Of a stretch of DNA of 39,732 bases, positions 36,201 through 39,732 are shown in pieces. The number at the start of each line of letters is the position of its first letter. Positions within the stretch are counted from its first letter, which is position 1. The translations under genes and the position numbers were made by a program. The stretch comes from an uncultured Pseudomonadota bacterium. GTDB lineage: Bacteria > Pseudomonadota > Gammaproteobacteria > Methylococcales > Methylomonadaceae. Location of the stretch: NCBI GenBank assembly GCA_903834465.1, contig CAILJB010000086.1, positions 1 through 39,732 of the forward strand. Reading direction: 5' to 3'. The notes under the pieces are model-generated. The model ran no database searches, was not told the origin of the DNA, and saw nothing but the letters and a program-made list of their open reading frames with translations.

Positions 36201-36903
36201 GGCAACCATTCATGTGTTATCAAAATTGAAAACACGCTTAATTTTACCGCCGCCATTTTTATGCTGTGGATTTCCGGCTCATGCCAATGGTTTGAGTGAA
36301 TTACATTCGCGTAATAGTTTGCGTGTCACGATTTTACTGAATCAAATTCGGGATATGTTCACGCATTTGGATTTTGATGGCTGCGTTGTGACGTGTGGTA
36401 CTTGTCGTGAAGGTTTAAATGAAATGGAAACCGCTAAATTATTTGGTGGGCGATTGGTTGACATCAGTCGTTATGCACTCGAACGCGGCTTAAATTTAGA
36501 AAATGCTGGCGATAACAGCACACCTTATTTGTATCACACGCCTTGCCACGATTCTTTGGGTGGAAAAGCATTAAATATCATCGATGAATTGGGTGGATTT
36601 GGTGATGTGAAAAAAGTACCTAATTGCTGCTCAGAAGCAGGAACAATGTCGCTGTCACGCCCCGATATTACTGGGGCGATGCTTCATCGCAAACGTGATT
36701 CGTTAGAAAAAGCAATCCCCGAACAAAGCAAGGCAACCGTTTTGACGAATTGCCCTTCTTGCATACAAGGTTTAGGGCGCAACAAAGATATAGGCGTACA
36801 ACCACAACATCTTGCTGTTGCGTTGGCGGAAAAACTGTCGGGCATTGATTGGCAAGAACAATTTGCTATTCAAGCGGCAAAAGCGAAAGCATTTCATTTT
36901 TAG
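33232..36903 (+). CDS. Large FAD-linked oxidase/Fe-S oxidoreductase (DUF3683-type)
   Basis: This is a 1223-residue multidomain protein. Residues 20-110 (REIPFNYTSSNDWQIVSFLL, RTGRSARLL-like and RRNPYLFQEL) match what I recall of DUF3683. Next is a VAO-type FAD domain (VPRGGGTGLTGGAIPLRSN) and the FAD-oxidase C domain (THMHAGDGNVHVN, GVVSGEHGIGVTKL). Two 4Fe-4S clusters follow, C780-C783-C786-C790 and C842-C845-C848-C852. Two CCG-type cysteine modules come last (FPGCGSERM, CCGFPAHANG, HTPCHDSLGG, CCSEAG). Related enzymes (YdiJ, GlcD/GlpC fusions) oxidise D-2-hydroxyacids such as D-lactate or D-2-hydroxyglutarate and pass electrons to the quinone pool or another acceptor. Substrate is not determinable. 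It lies 128 bp after the encapsulin operon and may be independent. Confidence 0.88.
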   Translation: MLPSTQTKSDSTIHIPRSHREIPFNYTSSNDWQIVSFLLGSEIADILEELRGLRVTGRSARLLMSFFGEILIYRRNPYLFQELVASSSRRKRMFENSEKHLDIIERNVGVEERVKKVLIASRQLLNDFRSDVKTAPWLRRRMKKDLGAVIGADNVLFDPFTLVSHATDATDWRLFLPVAVVMPDKEEHLAPLLTAIAEMGLKAVPRGGGTGLTGGAIPLRSNCVVINTEKLDRIRGTQEVIFPLWNGQTETAQVLELEVGVITEKAHQYAHNKGLVFATDPTSAWASTIGGNIAENAGGKGAVRWGTCIDNLISWQMAMPGGKRWEVRRTDHQLRKILPDDDVTFEVSENGAVIKKVVLKGSEIRKKGLWKDITNKALGGVPGLQKEGTDGIITSAKFILYPKYEATRTVCLEFFGQNMDEASRVIIELSKTFPFPDKGEDTLIALEHFDDEYVRAIDYQVKSSQFKTPKAVLLIDIAGHSADQTQNGIDKIRAILERYPNTKLFEAKDDAEAERYWADRKRFGAIARRTNAFKMNEDIVIPLEALPEFSRYIDEVNVKEERHAQLHFLDKAAALFRHPPAEDKADSFADRANLALELYENAKKALATADEKTLRSLSILTEFRQEFTELARGFPKIIAAVELVHQEIRDRRIVLATHMHAGDGNVHVNLPVLSNDRDMLKRSNDVIDEVMFKVVDLGGVVSGEHGIGVTKLKYLDPKTVEDLRIYRSEVDPSGLMNPGKLEDFNALDHIFTPSFNLLGLEARILQHGQLAELANKIAHCVRCGKCKPDCCVFYPTGSLFYHPRNKNLAIGAIIEALLFDAQREYSTKFELLKYLEEVADHCTTCHKCAKPCPVDIDSGDVSVLERQILADWGYKHTAAATKMTLRYLNSGSPTFNKVFRAVVLQAGMAGQQLAHKVTAPLQPKKGQFKHYPLQLLSSPMPSVPSKTLRDLLPACKDDQVLVFEPEEEAERTVFYFPGCGSERMVSTISMATIHVLSKLKTRLILPPPFLCCGFPAHANGLSELHSRNSLRVTILLNQIRDMFTHLDFDGCVVTCGTCREGLNEMETAKLFGGRLVDISRYALERGLNLENAGDNSTPYLYHTPCHDSLGGKALNIIDELGGFGDVKKVPNCCSEAGTMSLSRPDITGAMLHRKRDSLEKAIPEQSKATVLTNCPSCIQGLGRNKDIGVQPQHLAVALAEKLSGIDWQEQFAIQAAKAKAFHF

Positions 36904-36973
36904 TTTGTATTTTTATCATCAAGTTCAAGTGTGAGGCTTGAACTTGATGCAATTTATTTTTTTGGAGGAAACC

Positions 36974-37525
36974 ATGTTAAACACAGAAATTACCGAAGAT
37001 ATGATTTTTCAATGCTTTGCCGCAGCGAAACAATGTGAAAACCGTGGCGAAACGGCGGCATCATTCATTGATGTCGAAGAATACGAAGCGCAAGTGATGT
37101 ACCCTGAATTTGCGCGTTGGGCAACAAAAGCAGGACATCCGAAATTGGCGACGTTATTTCGTAAAGTGGCGGGGGAAGAGAAATTACATTCGGTATGGTT
37201 ACGCGCTTTATACGATGATATTGGCGTTCCTGAACGCGGTGAAGATACACAACGCGCCATTGACGCATTGCAAACCATTCGTAAAAATTGCGATGAGTTA
37301 ATTAAAATCAATCCACAAGCGGTTATTGAAAAAGCTCTGACCGTCGCCATTCGCGTGGAAGAACGTGAATACAGAGACATTTATCCCAGTTTTCGAGATC
37401 AAGCCAAAGCGGCTAATGATGACAAAACGAGCGACGTGTATCAGCGCGTGGTGGATTCTGAGCGGCAACACGCGGAGTGGTTTTACAGCGCGTTAAATGA
37501 TTTTAAACAAGCTGCCGCCGCTTAA
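36974..37525 (+). CDS. Rubrerythrin family diiron protein (no rubredoxin domain)
   Basis: This protein has 183 residues from the ATG at 36974, which follows a near-perfect GGAGGAA ribosome binding site; an in-frame ATG 12 codons upstream lacks one. It has a ferritin-like four-helix domain with two diiron half-sites: VEEYEAQVMYPEFARWA plus GEEKLH (E69, H72), and RVEEREYRDIYPSF plus DSERQHAEWF (E163, H166). There is no C-terminal CxxC rubredoxin module, so electrons must come from elsewhere. Rubrerythrins reduce hydrogen peroxide or store and oxidise iron in anaerobic or microaerobic cells. Its stop is directly followed by the ATG of the UbiA-type gene. Confidence 0.88.
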   Translation: MLNTEITEDMIFQCFAAAKQCENRGETAASFIDVEEYEAQVMYPEFARWATKAGHPKLATLFRKVAGEEKLHSVWLRALYDDIGVPERGEDTQRAIDALQTIRKNCDELIKINPQAVIEKALTVAIRVEEREYRDIYPSFRDQAKAANDDKTSDVYQRVVDSERQHAEWFYSALNDFKQAAAA

Positions 37526-38374
37526 ATGAAAAACTTACGTTGGTGGCAGGCGTTAAATCCTGCCATTTACCTCGTTTCCATCTTACCTGGAATCGGTGTG
37601 TGGTTGTTGGTTCAACCCGAAGGTAAAGCGCAAGTTGCTTTGCTTGTTGCCACGTTTGCCGTGGTTTTAGCACAACATGCGATTAACTTGCTCAACGATG
37701 TTGCGGATTGGAAATTAGGGGCGGATGTCGAAAAATGGGATTCTTGGGTTCGTTTCCATGAGCAAAACCTCAATATTGCCACACATCATGGTTGGCTGAG
37801 TTTTATTGCAAGCGGCTTGTTAGGATTAACGACATTAGTTTGGATTGAAAAACTGTGGATTTTAATCATTGCGTTGCCGTTAGTTGGTTTGGGGTATTTA
37901 TACAATTCAGGGCAAAAACAGTTGTCTTATTCACGTTCAGGTGAATGGGTGACGGCTGTTTGTTATGGCGGTGTTTTTGGTTGTCTTTGGCTGGTATCGA
38001 GTCAAAAAATTGGATTGAATTGTGTTCTGGGTTCTATTGCATTTGGTTCACTTGCCGTCGCGCTTTTACTTTCTCATCAGCCATACCAGATTGAAACAGA
38101 TAGTATGGTAAAGAAACATACTTTCGCTGTGCGGTTTGGATCAAAGAAAACCCATCAAGCGGTGCGGATATTATTTTTCATTTTTTTTGTGGCGTGGAAT
38201 ATTTCGCTGTTTATCACGCAATCTAATCCAATGTTATTGTTTCCAAGTTTAATTCTTTCCTGCCTCGCTTTTTGCGGCAGTTTGTACGAAGTACCACATC
38301 CTAAATATTTGTTATGTTTTGCAAGCTTGCCATTTGTGGTGATGCTCGCGGGTTGTGTTGGTTTGGAAATCTGA
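37526..38374 (+). CDS. UbiA-superfamily prenyltransferase (MenA-like)
   Basis: This is a 282-residue polytopic membrane protein with about eight or nine hydrophobic helices. The two prenyl-diphosphate Asp motifs of the UbiA family are present: NLLNDVADWKLGAD near residue 55 and YQIETDSMVKKHTFAVRFG near 190. The second resembles the MenA signature (DxETDxxxGKxTLAVRxG), with the first Asp replaced by Gln. Such enzymes join isoprenoid tails to quinone or other aromatic rings. The acceptor is unknown, and no other menaquinone or ubiquinone gene is adjacent. The ATG immediately follows the rubrerythrin TAA (zero spacing), which implies translational coupling. It converges with the toxin gene 20 bp beyond. 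Confidence 0.8.
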   Translation: MKNLRWWQALNPAIYLVSILPGIGVWLLVQPEGKAQVALLVATFAVVLAQHAINLLNDVADWKLGADVEKWDSWVRFHEQNLNIATHHGWLSFIASGLLGLTTLVWIEKLWILIIALPLVGLGYLYNSGQKQLSYSRSGEWVTAVCYGGVFGCLWLVSSQKIGLNCVLGSIAFGSLAVALLLSHQPYQIETDSMVKKHTFAVRFGSKKTHQAVRILFFIFFVAWNISLFITQSNPMLLFPSLILSCLAFCGSLYEVPHPKYLLCFASLPFVVMLAGCVGLEI

Positions 38375-38394
38375 ATAATTGTTGAGACCTCGAT

Positions 38395-38667
38395 TCAAAG
38401 ATTTTTTAACAATTTATCGTACTCTGCGTGTGAACCAATCCAAAACCAAACGATTGTTTGACTGTCTTTCATTACGCCGACAGCTCGCCAACCAATTCCA
38501 GCTCGAACCGAATAAACCTCCGAATTTGTGTTCAGTTTTTTGAATTCAACGCTTGGATGTTGCGAGTTTTGTTTCCACAAACGATAATTTTTTCTTGCTG
38601 TGTTTTTGATTCGTTCAGGTAAATCACGAAACAACTTTCTAAATTCAAGCGTTATTTCAGATTTCAT
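38395..38667 (-). CDS. RelE/ParE-superfamily toxin
   Basis: This is a 90-residue basic protein of the RelE/ParE fold type: FRDLPERIKNTARKNYRLWK, VEFKKL, YSVRAGIGWRAVGVM, and TIVWFWIGSHAEYDKLL. The GIGWRAVGV and FWIGSHAEYDKL blocks are typical of a subgroup common in cyanobacteria and gammaproteobacteria. RelE-like toxins cleave ribosome-bound mRNA and ParE-like ones poison gyrase; this subgroup's target is not fixed by sequence. It overlaps the preceding antitoxin gene by 11 bp and is third in a three-gene operon. Confidence 0.85.
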   Translation of the reverse strand: MKSEITLEFRKLFRDLPERIKNTARKNYRLWKQNSQHPSVEFKKLNTNSEVYSVRAGIGWRAVGVMKDSQTIVWFWIGSHAEYDKLLKNL

Positions 38668-38908
38668 CGAATCCTTTTTTTAACGTTTTGCCTTGATGTG
38701 ATTGTTGCAACGCAGCTAACGCCAATTGCTCTAATTTAGGTTGCGGCTGTTCTAACGTTTTTTGCCATTGCAATTCGTTTTCGATGTCGTCAAACCACTG
38801 TAAAATAATTTCTTCTTGAATTGCAGGCGATAAAACGGCGGCTTTTTCTATCAATTGGGCGAAGTTTGGGGTTGTTTGTTTTGCATCTGAATAACTTAAT
38901 GTGTTCAT
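38657..38908 (-). CDS. Antitoxin partner of the RelE/ParE-type toxin
   Basis: This is an 83-residue, mostly helical, acidic protein (FAQLIEKAAVLSPAIQEEII, then LQWFDDIENELQWQKTLEQP) with a flexible C-terminus (QQSHQGKTLKKGFDEI). The motif order (helix with PAxQEEII, then WxxTLE, then Q-rich segment ending KGFDEI) matches small antitoxins encoded just before RelE/ParE toxins. Its start overlaps the XRE gene stop in an ATGA, and its end overlaps the toxin by 11 bp. It should neutralise the toxin by direct binding. It has no evident DNA-binding domain, so repression may depend on the upstream XRE protein. Confidence 0.8.
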   Translation of the reverse strand: MNTLSYSDAKQTTPNFAQLIEKAAVLSPAIQEEIILQWFDDIENELQWQKTLEQPQPKLEQLALAALQQSHQGKTLKKGFDEI

Positions 38909-39300
38909 GTTGTGACCTCGTTTTTCGCTTCCATCAATTCAATAATTTTTTTTAGTAACGCAATTTCTTTGTTTTTTTCAGAATTTAAAAGTTGAGATTT
39001 TTCAAATTCACTTTTGAGTTGCAGATAATCTAAGGATTGATGAATGTTGCACCAATTTTGCTGATTAGTTTGCACGTTTCCAAAATTATTAAAAACATTT
39101 GTTTCTTTTTTGTCGAAAAGTTCTGATAACTCAACACCAAATAATTCAGAAAGTTGTTCAAGTTTGGATAATTTAATGTCATTTTTACCGCGTTCTAAAT
39201 CGCCATAACCATTAACAGACATATCGAGTTTTTCCGCCAAATATTCCTGCGTCCAACCTTTTGCTAACCTTACAAATTTTATTTTCTCATGTACTGACAT
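38905..39300 (-). CDS. XRE-family HTH regulator leading the toxin-antitoxin operon
   Basis: This protein has 131 residues from the ATG at 39300, which follows GGTGG 6 bases upstream. A longer in-frame reading exists but runs through the promoter. Residues 1-65 are a standard helix-turn-helix (KIKFVRLAKGWTQEYLAEKL...NGYGDLERGKNDIKLSKLEQLSELFGV). Residues 66-131 form a helical, charged coil (LKSEFEKSQLLNSEKNKEIA...LLKKIIELMEAKNE) that likely dimerises. It overlaps the antitoxin gene by 4 bp and is transcribed first. It probably represses the operon through the dyad at 39330-39342. Confidence 0.88.
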   Translation of the reverse strand: MSVHEKIKFVRLAKGWTQEYLAEKLDMSVNGYGDLERGKNDIKLSKLEQLSELFGVELSELFDKKETNVFNNFGNVQTNQQNWCNIHQSLDYLQLKSEFEKSQLLNSEKNKEIALLKKIIELMEAKNEVTT

Positions 39301-39329
39301 TTTTCCACCCAATTTCAACGACAAAATAA

Positions 39330-39371
39330 CAAGTTGGACTTGATTGTAGCTTATTGCAGAGGGATTGATAA
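39330..39371 (-). promoter_or_regulatory. Promoter and dyad operator of the XRE/toxin-antitoxin operon
   Basis: On the minus strand, TTATCA (complement of 39366-39371) is separated by 17 bases from TACAAT (complement of 39343-39348). Immediately downstream lies the perfect dyad CAAGT-N3-ACTTG (39330-39342), which would cover the start of transcription. This is the place expected for autorepression by the XRE protein. Confidence 0.55.
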
Positions 39372-39400
39372 TAATCGCTTCAAATTTCACGAGGTAAATT

Positions 39401-39637
39401 ATGAAAAAAATTGTTAAAGCAGTTGCAGTCATATCAATGATTATCTTTTCTTGTAACTCTAATGCAGCTTCAATTTCGGAAGCAGTATGCAAGCAGCATG
39501 AATTAGTTATGCGTCAAGTTGTCTTCGGTTATCGGCAAAACGGAGTTCCAATAAATAGTGTTAGAAACGTTTTTAACCACGAGCGAGATGGTAATGTTCA
39601 ATTATTTTTAGTGAGGGTAAGTAACAGTTCGCTTTAA
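39401..39637 (+). CDS. Small secreted protein, probably truncated by an insertion
   Basis: This 78-residue frame has a clear signal peptide (MKKIVKAVAVISMIIFSCNS, cleavage likely after NA at 22) and a GAGG ribosome binding site 8 bases before the ATG. The mature part has one Cys early (EAVCKQHELVMRQVVFGYRQ) and NGVPINSVRNVF, resembling small periplasmic proteins of unknown function that are normally about 110 residues long. The frame stops after VRVSNSSL, shortly before the IS607-type gene begins. I infer that the native C-terminus was lost at about 39615. It could instead be a complete short protein. Confidence 0.55.
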   Translation: MKKIVKAVAVISMIIFSCNSNAASISEAVCKQHELVMRQVVFGYRQNGVPINSVRNVFNHERDGNVQLFLVRVSNSSL

Positions 39638-39666
39638 TCTATGATTATCTATGCTAATATATGATT

Positions 39667-39732
39667 ATGGATAAGAAATTAGTCAAGATAGGCGAAGCCG
39701 CAAAGTTACTTGGAACAACGCCCGACACGTTG
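39667..39732 (+). mobile_element. tnpA: Start of an IS607-family serine recombinase (tnpA), cut by window end
   Basis: Only 22 codons are in the window: MDKKLVKIGEAAKLLGTTPD followed by TL. This is the MerR-type helix-turn-helix that opens IS607-family TnpA serine resolvases, which then carry a catalytic serine domain. An in-frame ATG two codons upstream (39661) is an alternative start. Two copies of TATGATTAT (39640-39648 and 39660-39668) lie just before it. IS607 elements move without terminal inverted repeats and usually carry a tnpB gene downstream. A chromosomal MerR-type regulator is the alternative, less likely from this wording. Confidence 0.7.

Overview
The window is a chromosomal segment of an AT-rich gammaproteobacterium. 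Markers of that group are an E. coli-length MsbA, DnaQ epsilon, an NtrB very close in layout to the enteric protein, an SrmB-type helicase with the SrmB C-terminal signature, a four-TM FtsK, and the nrdR-ribD pair. The family mix (type 2A encapsulin with a cysteine desulfurase, diiron O2-sensor protein, c-di-GMP proteins, rubrerythrin) suits a sulfur- or redox-gradient organism such as a Beggiatoa/Thiotrichales relative. That placement is inference from gene content, not from a marker-gene search.

Layout. 1-3.5 kb (minus): cell-surface glycan/LPS cluster with a methyltransferase, two tandem paralogous GT2 glycosyltransferases and a GT9 heptosyltransferase-like gene that runs off the edge. 3.6-7.7 kb (plus): msbA-dnaQ-guaA, closed by a bidirectional terminator. 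7.75-8.6 kb (minus): a small unknown protein and rpmE. 8.7-16.4 kb (plus): exonuclease III, a diiron ODP protein translationally linked to a GAF-GGDEF-EAL protein, nrdR, ribD, gltX and an ntrB lacking its usual ntrC neighbour. 16.4-20.3 kb (minus): srmB and ftsK. 20.5-23.7 kb: accessory-looking island with an XRE-HTH/NBR1-Ig fusion, a two-part MBL-fold protein and an orphan ECF sigma factor, with long perfect hairpins after the first two genes. 23.9-27.4 kb (minus): carbonic anhydrase, EamA permease and acetyl-CoA synthetase in one likely operon. 27.6-30 kb: EAL-HDOD signalling protein and serC, converging on a shared terminator.

30.4-33.1 kb holds the most remarkable locus: a family 2A (SrpI-like) encapsulin shell gene overlapping a SufS-type cysteine desulfurase that carries a 176-residue low-complexity N-terminal extension, the arrangement of a shell plus cargo. 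It is preceded by a 476-bp palindrome-rich leader. 33.2-38.4 kb follows with a 1223-residue FAD/Fe-S oxidoreductase, a rubrerythrin and a UbiA-type prenyltransferase. The right edge (38.4-39.7 kb) is mobile or selfish: a three-gene XRE-antitoxin-RelE/ParE toxin operon with a promoter/operator, a probably truncated secreted-protein gene, and the first codons of an IS607-type serine recombinase.

How genes may work together: sulfur mobilisation by encapsulated desulfurase, O2/iron sensing linked to c-di-GMP, and acetate activation coupled to bicarbonate supply are the three functional themes beyond housekeeping. No rRNA, tRNA or CRISPR array was seen. I did not calculate GC content or run any database search.
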